From contig CM036199.1 in NCBI GenBank assembly GCA_020631735.1, forward strand, positions 18,517,553 through 18,581,552: a stretch of DNA of 64,000 nucleotides. Direction: 5' to 3'. A program made the position numbers and the translations under genes. This DNA is from Saccharum officinarum (lineage: Eukaryota; Streptophyta; Magnoliopsida; Poales; Poaceae). The notes beneath the pieces were generated by a model that saw nothing but the letters and a program-made list of their open reading frames with translations, made no database searches and was not told where the DNA came from. Positions 47,960-58,737 of the stretch are shown one piece after another; position 1 is the stretch's first letter, and the number at the start of each line of letters is the position of its first letter.

Positions 47960-49704
47960 CCTATAAGGTCTCCTGGAAATTGGAGCTGTCCCGGGATCAA
48001 CTCAATTCCAAACTCCACATCTCTATCCGGCGGAAGACCAGGTAACTCATCTGGAAACACATCCGGAAACTCACACACGACCGGAATCTGATGAATCAGA
48101 ATGACTTCCATAGCACATGTCACACTCACAAGGTCTGTTCTTTTGGGCAATGGTACCTGAAAAGTACCCTCTCCCTGGGGATCCTTCAGGGTAAGTACCC
48201 GACTTCCTGTATCTATAACTGCTCCCCATTCTTCCATCCAGTTCATTCCTATTATTACATCCAAAACTAGTCCAGGCATGACTATCAGGTTAACTCGAAA
48301 CTTTCGACTACCTAACTCAAGGGTTGCCCCTCTAACCATCTGATTGGTTAAAACATCAGCCCCTGCTGAACTTATACGGTAACCATAACTTAAGTCTGTG
48401 CATAGTTGTTCATGTTTCCGTGCAAATGCTTGACTCATGAAAGAATGCGATGATCCAGAATCAAATAGAACAACTGCAGGGTTTTGGTTAACAGGAAACT
48501 TACCAGCAGTTACGGGCTCTCCCTCAGGAATCTCTTCCACAGTGGTGTGGTGCACTCGAGCATTATAAGTCTGTTGCTTCTTTCGGGGCGGATAAGGACA
48601 GAACTTGGAAAAGTGGCCTGGCTGATCACAGTTATAGCAAGGTCCCTTTACTGTACCGGCAGATCCTATCGCTCCCTTCGAGTTACCTTGTCCCGCGGTT
48701 GCGGCTGTTCTTGCTGGCGGCACTGCCATCTTGTACGGCTTCTGCGGTCCCTTGTAGTTCTGGGTCTTATGCTGCGGTGGCCTAAACCTTGCACCAGGTG
48801 CAGACGGACGATAGGTTGAACGATTAGCAGTGATAACTCTGGACTGTGATGGTCCTGACTCAAAGGCTCTCTTGCGAGTCTTGGATGCTGTGTACGCGTT
48901 GTTGTTCTTCTCTTGTTTCAGACAATCACTGATGAAGTCATTGAATCTGGCGCGGGTATTGGTACCCACATGCTTCATCATCTTCGGACCTAACCCTCTC
49001 TTGAAGCTAGCAATCTTCTTAGCATCTGTGTCAACCATGTCGGGAGCATAACGACACAAGTTGTTGAAGGCATGCAAATACTGTGTTACGGTTTTGGTGC
49101 CCTGATTTAAAGCCAAGAACTCTCCCAATTTCATCTCAACTAGCCCTGATGGAATATAAACTCCACGGAAGGCGTCGGTGAACTCTCTCCACGAGATCTG
49201 AGCATTTGGAGGGAAGGTGGTGCGGTGATGCTTCCACCACATCCCTGCTGGTCCTTGTAGCTGGTGTGCAGCATACTCTGTCTTCAGTACTTCTGTCAGT
49301 CTTAACACACGGAACTTATCTTCCATAGTGTTAATCCATTCTTCAGCGTCAAGTGGCTCGGTTGCTTCCTTAAAAATTGGCGGCCTAGTGTCCATGAAAT
49401 CCTTGAAATTGCTGTACTGATTCACTCCATTGCCACCACCTTGGTTGTTACCACGTTGCACGTTGTTGGCAATGGTACGCAGGAAATCTTCCATATTTTT
49501 CTGTGACTGCTCGGCATTGCGCTGACTTCCCAGAAACTGTGCAAAGAACACCTCTGCAGTGAGCGGTGGCGGAGGCGGCAAATGCGGTTCCGGGTGTGGC
49601 TCGTTATGGTTGACGTTGTTAGCACCACTCCCACCTGCCCCGGTACCATTTCCACCAGTTTCAGCAGCCTCATACGTGGCGCGTCGAGTGTTTGCCATCT
49701 GCAT
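47941..49704 (-). CDS. Gag-protease of element IV
   Basis: 587 codons. Retrotransposon gag domain at about residues 110-270, a zinc knuckle [14 protein letters not shown] at 356-369, and an aspartic protease with DSGSSHS at 415-421. After IPG (about residue 572) the frame leaves the family pattern: one base is missing near 47990 compared with the continuing reading in the pol frame, so the last 15 residues are out-of-frame. Chromoviruses of this type normally make one polyprotein; a programmed shift cannot be excluded, but the site shows no obvious slippery heptamer. The start may be this Met or the one two codons later (MANTRR). Confidence 0.9.
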   Translation of the reverse strand: MQMANTRRATYEAAETGGNGTGAGGSGANNVNHNEPHPEPHLPPPPPLTAEVFFAQFLGSQRNAEQSQKNMEDFLRTIANNVQRGNNQGGGNGVNQYSNFKDFMDTRPPIFKEATEPLDAEEWINTMEDKFRVLRLTEVLKTEYAAHQLQGPAGMWWKHHRTTFPPNAQISWREFTDAFRGVYIPSGLVEMKLGEFLALNQGTKTVTQYLHAFNNLCRYAPDMVDTDAKKIASFKRGLGPKMMKHVGTNTRARFNDFISDCLKQEKNNNAYTASKTRKRAFESGPSQSRVITANRSTYRPSAPGARFRPPQHKTQNYKGPQKPYKMAVPPARTAATAGQGNSKGAIGSAGTVKGPCYNCDQPGHFSKFCPYPPRKKQQTYNARVHHTTVEEIPEGEPVTAGKFPVNQNPAVVLFDSGSSHSFMSQAFARKHEQLCTDLSYGYRISSAGADVLTNQMVRGATLELGSRKFRVNLIVMPGLVLDVIIGMNWMEEWGAVIDTGSRVLTLKDPQGEGTFQVPLPKRTDLVSVTCAMEVILIHQIPVVCEFPDVFPDELPGLPPDRDVEFGIELIPGQLQFPGDLIGCLWMS

Positions 49705-50058
49705 ATTTCAGCAACAAGTAATGATTAAGCGAAGTTGTAGTAATTGTGAGTGAATGAGAAATTATGCCGTACTGAACTCATTGGAGAGAACAAAGTCATA
49801 CAACAAAACAGAGGCACAATAATCGCATTCCAATTAAAACAACACCACTAATTAAATTACTTCAAATGCAAACATCGCGTCCAATACAACCACGTTGCCA
49901 GCGTACACACACTGGACTTTATGCGCTCAGGTATCGCATGAACAACCAAGATCCAACATTCTACCAAGTCTCAAGGTTCAAACGAGATACATCAAGATAC
50001 ATGAAGCCAACAGAAGGTCATCGTGACAGGGCCTAGCAGCTAACACAAAGCAACTAGC
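49705..50058 (-). other. Spacer between the extra ORF and gag in element IV
   Basis: About 350 bases without an open frame of note. It could hold the splice or internal start that lets gag be made after the extra ORF, but nothing decisive is visible. Confidence 0.5.
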
Positions 50059-51069
50059 CTACTCCTCGGGGCCATCGTCGGGGTCGGAGACGTCACCATT
50101 GCTACCATCATTAGCAGCGTCGTCGTCGGCAGGTGCGACTGCGGGCTCGTCCTCATCGTCGTCGACGTCCATACCGGCGGCTTCTGGAGGAGCATACGGG
50201 CCAATCCCGTTGTAGAGCGCATGAAACTCCTCATGCAAGTTGACATTGTACTCCTCTAGCTCGTCGACCCTCTGCCTCAGGAGGTTCCTCTCGTTCCAGG
50301 CTTCATTCCTTTCCTGAACCAGCTGTCCAATCATGCGGTCTGCATTATTGTTGGCCTGAGTCAACGTATGCACCCGCTGTATAGAACTATCACCTCTCTC
50401 TAGAGCCTGGTCTCGCTGCAAGCTCATGTCAGCCAACTGCTCCTGCAAACTAGCGATAGCACGTGCCTGCTTCTTCTTTTGTTTTCTTGCTTTGAGCCGA
50501 TCATCACCACGCAAACCAGTCAAAGTCCAATAAGTGCACTCCAGACTCTGGTATGCTCTGATAGTTGCATACATCGCACTCATAGCGTGGTTGTCGCTAG
50601 CCTGTCCTTCGCTTGGGCCTCTGACTAAAGCACTTCCTTGCGGCTGTACCCAAATAGCATCGCGAGGATCATCTCTCGGAAAAGTGCCAGCCAAGGCTGC
50701 TGCCAGCTCGTTGGGAAATCTGCTCATTATGTCCCGGATGACACGGAAAGCTGCTCCCTCTGCACCCTCAACCGGAGTGCGTCCCTCAAACTCCAAGTGC
50801 CAACCATCCCATTCTGGCGCATCACCAAGAGCAGGGACGGTGATTTCCACTACTGCCAGTTCATCCTCAGCTAGCTGGCTCTCACTCCAAGAGTACACAG
50901 GCTCCTGACTCTCTGGGTACCCCACATCATAGAGCACTCTCCAAAGCAAAGTTGGCATGCCAAACTCGCTCAGAAAGGTGTCCGTGTTGCGGCGCTCCCG
51001 CGGGGCCAACTGGCGTCGAGGTGCTCTTCCACCTGTGGACTTGCGGGCAGTCTGCTTCGTGCGGGCCAT
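50059..51069 (-). CDS. Extra ORF with histone H3 N-terminal tail mimic, coiled coil and acidic tail
   Basis: 336 codons upstream of gag on the element's coding strand. The ATG at 51069-51067 opens MARTKQTARKSTGG. With Met removed, the first 21 residues equal the mature histone H3 tail at 19 positions; the two changes are Lys14 to Arg and Lys18 to Arg, and identity stops at residue 22. There is no histone fold. Residues 30-190 are a globular-looking part I do not recognise (VLYDVGYPE, WDGWHLEFEG, DDPRDAIW). Residues 192-202 are a basic patch, 205-287 a heptad-rich coiled coil, and 301-336 strongly acidic (DVDDDEDE). It is open throughout, though pol is damaged. The family of extra ORFs in plant Ty3/gypsy elements is known; function is not. 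Inference: a chromatin-directed protein, perhaps bait for readers or methyltransferases of H3K4/K9. Confidence 0.88.
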   Translation of the reverse strand: MARTKQTARKSTGGRAPRRQLAPRERRNTDTFLSEFGMPTLLWRVLYDVGYPESQEPVYSWSESQLAEDELAVVEITVPALGDAPEWDGWHLEFEGRTPVEGAEGAAFRVIRDIMSRFPNELAAALAGTFPRDDPRDAIWVQPQGSALVRGPSEGQASDNHAMSAMYATIRAYQSLECTYWTLTGLRGDDRLKARKQKKKQARAIASLQEQLADMSLQRDQALERGDSSIQRVHTLTQANNNADRMIGQLVQERNEAWNERNLLRQRVDELEEYNVNLHEEFHALYNGIGPYAPPEAAGMDVDDDEDEPAVAPADDDAANDGSNGDVSDPDDGPEE

Positions 51070-51844
51070 CTGTACCAAAAGTTTTGATTACCCGGTGAGG
51101 ACATATTTTAAGTTGGTACGATTTTTATCGAAAGGGGATAATCAATTTATAAGGGGAGGAATGCATGGCATGAATGAAATGCACAAGCAACATGATGCAT
51201 GCACGTTTCTTACGTTCTCACAAACTTAAGAAATAAATGATATCTATCGATGAATTCGGTGGCATGCAGGCGATCTCTCATAAACGTAACTAATACGTTC
51301 TACACGAGAAACGCTGTTATGTACCTGCAGAAGATTCATTTCAGCCCATTTCCCCATGCATGCATGAAAGCAGTAAATCTATCTACACGCTCTACACGAA
51401 TCCCCAGATACGCGTACAACGGTAGTAACCACCCAAAACATCGTCCTATTGACGGCATCGCCTCAACGGACGGAACAACCACACATGCGACACTTTTGTA
51501 AAAACATGCGTAAAACATGTAAGTACTCCAGTATCATACAAGCACTCTCCCTAGATCGGCGGTGTATCCGATCATGCTCTCACATCTCACACTTACCGAG
51601 GCGTAGAGGCAACTGATCCATACATTACCACTCAAGTAAGTGGCACTCATACAATAGCACGCCGTATGAGCAACGAAAGAGAAATATGGTGCAAGAACCC
51701 CCAAGTCAGTACTTAATTAAGCCACCTAGAGTCCTTATTGGGCATAAAGGATATGACCACTGGCACACTCTTAGTTTGTAAATCACGTTTTTCAAACACA
51801 TTTTGTTTTAAATACACTTGTGAACAGTAAACCCGCTAAACCAT
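51070..51844 (-). other. Element IV leader between primer-binding site and extra ORF
   Basis: About 775 bases, no long open frame. Directly before the ATG lies CTTTTGGTACAG, which would serve as a splice acceptor; whether it is used is unknown. Confidence 0.5.
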
Positions 51845-51856
51845 GCTCCGATGCCA
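51845..51856 (-). promoter_or_regulatory. Element IV primer-binding site
   Basis: Minus strand TGGCATCGGAGC, two bases inside the 5' LTR edge. It matches the initiator tRNA-Met site TGGTATCAGAGC except at two positions. Confidence 0.75.
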
Positions 51857-51858
51857 GC

Positions 51859-54800
51859 TGTAACAGAACCGACCAATTATACGAGATTAAGTGAGAAAAT
51901 CATCCACCGAGCAGACGATTTAGCAAACTTAAGCCCGTATAACCCGGTAGTCCGTGAAATCACGACGGATTTCAAACCAACTTGCATACCAGCCAAGATC
52001 GTAATAAGTTCAGCGGTCACCATCACAAGTTACATAAAAGTTCGCGGCACAAATACATCGGAGTTTAAACATAGTTATTACAAACCAGTTTCGAATGAAA
52101 GTAGCGGAAGCATTTAGTTCAAATCACACACGCACACAGAGTTCAAAATACATTGCCAGTTCAGGGTCATCTTCCATCAAAAGCATCAGACGAGATGTAG
52201 TGAATGACCATTGCCCATGGTCCTAAGCTTCTCCCATTGCAGGATAGAGGCAGTTGATACAGTAGCCGTAATACATCTGCCCATCTGCAACAAGTGGGAA
52301 CAAAGCCCTGAGTACGAGAAGGTACTCAGCTAGACTTACCCGTCATAAACCAAAATAAAAGACACCAAGGAATCATGACAGGCTGTCTGGTGGGGTAGCT
52401 GACTCATTTGCAAAAAGGCATTTTTAGTATTTAGAAAATCTTTACAAAAGCTTTGCATCAAGTTAAATCTTTATTAACCTGTCAACTACATTTGCACCTG
52501 TACTAAAGTAACATGTAATTAAACAGGTAATGATAACCAATGATCATTAACAACTTCCATTATGTCATATTTCATATAACTGTCCAAGTGTTCCATCAAT
52601 ATTACTACGATGAAGTAGCTCAAGTCAAGTGCTCACTATCCAGTGAACGATGGCGATTCGAATCGATTATTAACCAGCTGGTAAGTTATTCCTCACACAA
52701 ACCTCACTCACCCGCTAAAGTGAGGTGTTGGTCACCGAGTCAACCATTCAGGTAAAGTCGCGAGCTTGCCAGGAACCACATGTGCCGCCCGACTGCTCTT
52801 TGGCCTTATCATCGCGCCCCCGTATCCTGCCACTACTGCTCCGGTACAGTGCGTTGCGGGCAATCCACTCGGCCCGAATAATCTCCCAGTTTCACGGTCG
52901 GAAGGTACTTTATCCGGCCAGCTAAATGTGAGGCATGCGTTCAACATGACCCGAGGCCCAACAACGGACGGTCCTTAATCGACACAGACGGAAAACACTA
53001 CAGTCCGAAACCCTGCAAGTTTCCGTCCGGTCTCAATTTCTCATTAACACTTAGTTATTTCATGATGACCTCTTTTCTCAAGCAGATCCAGGTAACCACC
53101 TATAGCTCGCAGGTGACAGGAAATCACCCGACTTCTACCGGTCTAAGCAAGCTAAGCAATTACTTGACTGTGAATGACAAGGTGACAAGGATAGGGTAGA
53201 ACAGAGTAAACAAGGTATAATGCAGCAACGGTTGTAAACAACTCCTAAACTTAATGCAGCAGTTAAAGTAAAGCATTCATAAAATATTTGCAAACCGAGG
53301 GAGAGAAATGCTCCGGGGCTTGCCTCTCTCGAAAGAGCTCGGACGGTGGTCTGGGCACTCCGGAAGATCCTCACCGACCTCCTCGTCGGCTTCGGGCACT
53401 TCCTGCTCCTCGGGCTGCCCTTCCGGCTCCTCGGGAACTGCTACCGACGTTACTTCCTGTGATCCTGTATGATGCAATCGTATAAGTGCTTATGCCTAGG
53501 TGCATTGCGAAAATGACATGTAATGGTCATGATGAATGAAATGCAGATAATTAGGTTCACTTTATTTCATAAAGTAGGAATACATTTCTTCTACAAGGTA
53601 GTCAACATCATCCAAGAACATGTACTCATAAACTACCACCACTATGCTCTATCATGCAAAGGCACCTTGACACTGAAGATGCTTCAAAGATACACCAAAG
53701 CATAGTTTACTAACTAATCTTGCATCAAAGATTGAATGTAAACCCTAGTTAGCCCTAGGCTTGAACAGCAACACATATTTTGGTAGCACAAAAAATCTTA
53801 GAAAATTACAGTGGATTACTAACATCAATTCTAGCATGCCACAAATTTTTCATTGCATTTGGATTATTAGATCTGTCTATACAAAAATAACAAGCTAAGG
53901 CCTAAAAACGAGCATGAAAATACTTTGCATTATGAAAAGTATCAAACAACAGATTTAGTAATTTTCCTACTTTCTACACAGTAAATAATCATTGTAGAAA
54001 AATTATTACTTGCATGTTTTATTCACATTTATTTAATTAACAAAAATAGCAAATACTAGTGATAGAAAGCATTTGAACTACACCTACACATTTTTCTACA
54101 GAATAGGCATGATATAAAATTTTCCTAGCAAGTACATGGCACAAAAAGATTAACAAACATGGAATCACATTTTTTTGATTTTTCTATGATTTATTAAGCA
54201 TTTATCAAGAAAACAGCCATTTCAATAATTAAATAAAAACTCTACAGAAAAGTAATGAAATATTGACATGCAATATTTTTATATTGTAGATCTGGTTCCA
54301 ATGAGTCCATAGAAATTTATTTCATAATTTTTGGAGCTGAAATGAATACAAAACATTTTCCAAAGTATTTTTCCCTTTGAATAATAAAAGAAAACAGAAA
54401 ACGATTTTCATTATTGATACTGGGCCGGCCCGTGGAAGTCAACCGGCCCGTCGCCGTTTTCGGCCTGAGCGCGCGCGCGGGAAGAGAGGCGAGCCGGCCC
54501 GGCTTGGGCTTCGGCCCAAGGCCGCTCGCTCGAGGAGGCCGGGGGAGAAGCCGGAGGCGCCGGTGACCACGACGTCGCGGCCGCGCGGCGACCGTCCGGT
54601 GGCCGTTGCCAACCACGCCCGGGTGCGGAAAGGCGAGCAACAGATTCGCGGGGAGTAGGCGGACCCGTTTTCAGTGATAGCGAAGCAAGAGAGGTAGCGG
54701 GGAACCACTCCCGCGGGAGGCCGCGCGCGCAGTGGCGCCATGGCCGCCGGCGGCGGATGCACGGAATCCGCACCTGCTTGGCTCGGGTGACGGCAACGAG

Positions 54801-55213
54801 GTGCGCACGGGGTGCCGGAGAAGGAGGCGGAGTTGGGTGCGCGAGAAGGCGAGCTATGGCGGCTCACCGTTAGCCAATTTGGCCGGCGGGTGTGGCGGTG
54901 GCGGTGCTCGCGCGGTGCGGTGCTCACGTGGCACGGAGCGGAGGAAGGCCGAGGTGGAGAGATTCGGAGAGGGAGGGTGGATGCGGAGCGCAGGCGACTT
55001 AGAAGAGCGAGACGCGCGCTGGCGGGGGCCACCGACGGCCAGCTGTCGACGGCGAGCGGCGCATGCCGGCCACGGGCGCGCGGTGCCTGCGCGGGCGCGT
55101 GCGTGTCGCAGCACGCGCGGGCGAGCGGACACGACGCGCGGGCGGGCGGGCGAGCGGAGCGCGCGGTCAACTGGGCCGGGCCGCTTCGCGGGCGGGCCGA
55201 GAAGGGAGGCGGC
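51859..55213 (-). repeat. Element IV 5' LTR, truncated
   Basis: Collinear with 41308-44676 of the other LTR and stops at GGAGGCGGC (55213). The final ~504 bases, which in element orientation are the upstream end of U3, are missing. Confidence 0.9.
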
Positions 55214-55233
55214 ACGCGCGGTCAACTTTAGCA
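55214..55233. other. Filler DNA at a deletion junction
   Basis: Twenty bases join the broken LTR of element IV to element II. Thirteen of them (CGCGCGGTCAACT, 55215-55227) copy 55160-55172 just inside the LTR. Confidence 0.75.
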
Positions 55234-55500
55234 AACTACAAAGGTTTATTCTATGCACCTTAGCATCACTTAGTAGTGCTAACCCTCCCATAAATTTTAT
55301 ATTTATGCATATGTATAAGCTTGAAAACCAAACCATTTGAGCACATATGTAGGGAAAGTTATCACTACCAAGTCAGATTTTATGGTGCTTATCCAAATCC
55401 TAACATAGAGCTTAAAATGTTGGATAAGTGGCATAAAGTCCAAAAGAACTTAATTTCCATATCTTTGTAGAGTTGTCATCAATTACCAAAAAGGGGGAGA
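55234..55500 (+). other. Element II 3' non-coding region, right part, with polypurine tract
   Basis: Collinear with element III from 34541 (AACTACAAAGG) to the purine tract AAAAAGGGGGAGA (55488-55500). Confidence 0.85.
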
Positions 55501-55501
55501 T

Positions 55502-57821
55502 TGAAAGGTCCTTATTTGGTTTTGGTAATTGAGTGACAACTTAGGCGGACTAATATATGGTTATGTGAGATACCCAGACGATTAGTCCACAGGTGATGGT
55601 GTCATAAAGGAGGCTATTACATATGAGACATAACATGGAGTTATGTGACCAAGGTGGAGAAGATCAAGATGAGGTTTGGCTTGATGGACCGGTTGCTAGG
55701 GTGAAGGACAAGTTGTGATGGCTTGGCGCCGAAGGACCGAGACAACGGTGAAGAGCAAGTGAGGTCAAGATCGATGAACTAATACGGTCACGTGATGATA
55801 TGAAGTGGATCATATCATTTGTGATATGGTTGGTTCATGTGTTACATCAACGTCGGAGGAGATGGAGTGGAATGCGCAAGGCAAAGGTATAACCTAGGGC
55901 ATTTCTATTTCACCGGTCATAGGTGTGTAGAGAAGTTAATGACCGGATTTAGGATAGACGACCGTACTATTAAGAGGGGCAAACTTGTTTGCATATTGGT
56001 CATCTAGTGCCACTTGAGCGATCTAACTTTGCATACGTGTTAGGATTGAGTGGCGAGGCAAGTTGAGTGCCTAACTTCTTCGAGAAAATAATTGTGAAAA
56101 TTCTAACACACATGCACATGGTGTTTTACACATGGTGGTGTTGGCACATTTGCAAAGAAGGTGTTGGAGTTGGTGTTGATCAACTTGGAGAAGAGAGAAA
56201 TATTTTTCGGTGTTCTCCGAACACTAGGATGGCTCTTAGAGTGGAATACTGCTTTGATCCATTGTGAATTGGATCAAGTGCTTTAGTGGGTTGTGTAGCC
56301 CTCTGAGTAAGCTTTCCAAAATGTCCAAGATCATCGAAATCGGAGTTCGGAGCTAAGAGTTATCGTCGTTTTACCGAAGAGTGGTCTGTGACCGGACTCG
56401 TGACCGGACGCGTTCGATCAGCACCTACGCGTCCGGTCAGTGTTTTTCACGGGCGAAAGTGACCGGACGCTGCAGCGAGTCCGGTCAGTGATGACCGGAC
56501 GCGTCCGGTCGCTTCGGGAGCTTACTGGAACCACTCTGTTCGCTGTTTCGCTGCGACCTGCGCGTTCGGTCCCGTTAGTGACCTGCGCGTCCGGTCAATA
56601 CAAGTTTATACACGCGAAAACTAGCCGTTGGAGCACGCTACTGACCTGCGCGTCCAGTCAGTTCGACAGGCGCGTCCGGTCAACCCGAAACTTGCCCAGC
56701 GAGGGGACTAACGGCTCTATTTCATTGTGAGGTTATAAATAGATGTTGTGGTCGGTCATGGTCGGCAGCTGAGCACCCTTAGGCCTTGGTGGCTTTGTGT
56801 TGGTGTGCTTGGGAGCCCTCTAACTCACTTGAGCTTGATAGTGATCATCCGATCGAGTAAGAGAGCGATTCTAGTGTGTTGCATCGTGAGGATTGCATCG
56901 AGTGGCACTAGGTGATCGAGTTATAAGCCGGTGGTGCTTGTTATTATTGGAGGTTGCCACCTCCTAGATGGCTTGGTGGCTTATGACTCCGTTGAAGCAC
57001 GCGTGGAGATTGTGCGTGGCTCCGAAGGAGGATTTGTGAGGGAGATTGTGCTCACCGCGCGGGGATCGCGAAGAGCAACTCTAGTAAAGCTCGTGGCTTG
57101 GAGGATCCCCATCTTGAGAGTGGATGTGCGGCACCCGCTGAGGGTTTGACTCTTGATAGTCAATTAGCTCGTGATCCATCAAGTTGGTGTATCGCCACAA
57201 CGAGGACTAGCTTGGTGGCAACCAAGTGAACCTCGGTGAAAAGCCGCCGTGTCAACATTGTGTACATCTTCTCGGTGGTTTGCTTTCGATTCACAAGCTT
57301 GTATTTACATTCATATACTTGTGCTTGTGTAGTTGCTCTTGTAACTAGTTTGCTGTGGAGTTAGCTAGTTACCTTCTTGCTTGTGTAGCTTAGAAGTAGC
57401 TCCCGTTACGTGGCTAATTTGGTTTGTATAACCTTGTTAGTCATATTTCTTAGTTTGTGTAGCTAAGTAATTTGCGCTCTCTAGTTTAACATTAGTTGCC
57501 TTGCTATTGAGCATTGCTAGTGAGCATAGGTGGCTTCGTGCTTTTACTTACTAGAATTGTGTAGGAGCTCCCCGGCTTTGCTAAAGTACTAGTGCATAGG
57601 TTTGTGTGACCTTGCTCTATAATTGTTTAGGAGAGCTCTTACTAAGGAAAGCACCTTAGTTACATAATTAGGATCTTTGTGAGGTGCTTGTGAACTTAGA
57701 TAGAGGGGTGTAGTCTTGGCTAGACCGATAGTTTTAATACCGCATTTGTTTCGGTTTGCCGACGCGATTATTTTTAGAAAGGACTATTCACCCTTCTCTA
57801 GTCCGCCATCTCGACCCTTCA
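55502..57821 (+). repeat. Element II right LTR (2320 bp)
   Basis: Partner of 24397-26695. CGTCCGGTC cluster at about 56388-56690 and TATAAATA at 56734-56741. Followed by the GCTAC duplication. Confidence 0.92.
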
Positions 57822-57826
57822 GCTAC

Positions 57827-57839
57827 GCGCAGTTCTCTC
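57827..57839 (-). mobile_element. SINE head, separated from its body by element II
   Basis: The short sequence between the element II duplication and the 14-bp SINE duplication (57840-57853). It supplies the 5' end of the SINE whose body is 24058-24396. Confidence 0.7.
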
Positions 57840-57853
57840 AACATAATCCCATT

Positions 57854-58734
57854 GGGATAAGAAAGAGTCACATCTTAATCATGTATGCATGTTACAAATG
57901 TAAATGTGTCACATTCCAAAAGAAAATTGTTTCAAAACATATGTATGTTTGGATCCATCAGGTATGTCACATTTAAAACAAACATTATACTTTAAGATCC
58001 GTCACACCAATTATGTACGTCCAATTAAGAACGAATCCATACATAATACATGTTTGTTAGATCCAATTAGAAGATATCTGTAATATCTATTCAGATTTAT
58101 CTAAACGGACGGTCTACAACCAGTCACGCTTAAGTACTATAGCAAAGCCTGACGAATAAATTGCAAACAAATAAGAGTCAAAGATGAAATTTTAACTCAA
58201 CTTAATTTATATCAAAATTATCGACAAGATCTATAACTTCATAGTACATAAGGTTTTGATTTGAAACTGCTTAGAGTCTCAAAGTATTGTTGTAAATTCA
58301 CAAGTTTTGAAATGAAAATTTTTCAAACAAACTTGCCTGTTGACATGGTCTATATCAAAGTTGTAATTTTCAATACAATCTACAACCTTGTAGTTGAAAA
58401 GTTTTTTATTTGAAGTTGCTTTATAGATTTTGAAATTTAAATTTAGAATTTTCAAATGACCTCAAATGTTTATATAGTGAATACTGAAGTTATAGTGGGC
58501 GACCTGCTATTGATAAGTTTTTTATTGAAGTTTTTTAATATCTCAAATATTTGTTTTAAAGTCATATGTTTTGAGATTCAAAATTTTAAAATTTTCAAAC
58601 AATCAAGGATGAAGACACATCCTATATTAAAGTTGTACTATTTGACAAGCTTTAAAACTTTTTAGTTTGATTTTTTTCATTTAAGTTCATTTAGTAGCAA
58701 AAATATTAAATATAATATATGAAATGTTAAATTC
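57854..58734. other. AT-rich intergenic stretch
   Basis: Very AT-rich, with repeated AAGTTGTA/TTTGAAATT words typical of decayed retrotransposon sequence. No gene seen. Confidence 0.45.
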
Positions 58735-58737
58735 TTA

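Larger units (their letters stand above)
41308..55213 (-). mobile_element. Element IV: Ty3/gypsy chromovirus with an extra ORF, right edge deleted
   Basis: In minus-strand order: 5' LTR (55213-51859, outer ~500 bases lost), primer-binding site, extra ORF (51069-50059), gag-protease (49704-47941), reverse transcriptase-RNase H-integrase-chromodomain (47959-45308), purine tract (45195-45181), 3' LTR (45180-41308). Domain order RT-RH-INT and a chromodomain remnant place it in the chromoviruses, probably Tekay/Del. No target duplication can be checked because the right junction is deleted. It is inactive: it has one frameshift between protease and RT, a stop in the chromodomain and a truncated LTR. 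Confidence 0.93.
24397..57821 (+). mobile_element. Element II: outer LTR retrotransposon, split by elements III and IV
   Basis: LTRs at 24397-26695 and 55502-57821 start TGAAAGGTCC and end ACCCTTCA. A 5-bp duplication GCTAC flanks them (24392-24396 and 57822-57826). Own sequence is 24397-27015, 37270-41307 and about 55234-57821. It codes a broken gag and no pol, like its relative element III (TR-GAG-type non-autonomous element). Its LTRs differ from each other more than those of element III do, in keeping with its being the older insertion. About 670 bases of its 3' non-coding region, judged against element III, were lost with the right edge of element IV. Confidence 0.92.

Noticed and set aside
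50059..51069. A genuine histone H3 gene
   Set aside because: Only the first 21 residues match; there is no histone fold, and the ORF lies inside a retrotransposon between LTR and gag.
51070..51078. Start of the H3-like ORF three codons upstream
   Set aside because: That start codon would be TTG; the ATG at 51069 fits and puts the H3-like tail exactly at the N-terminus.
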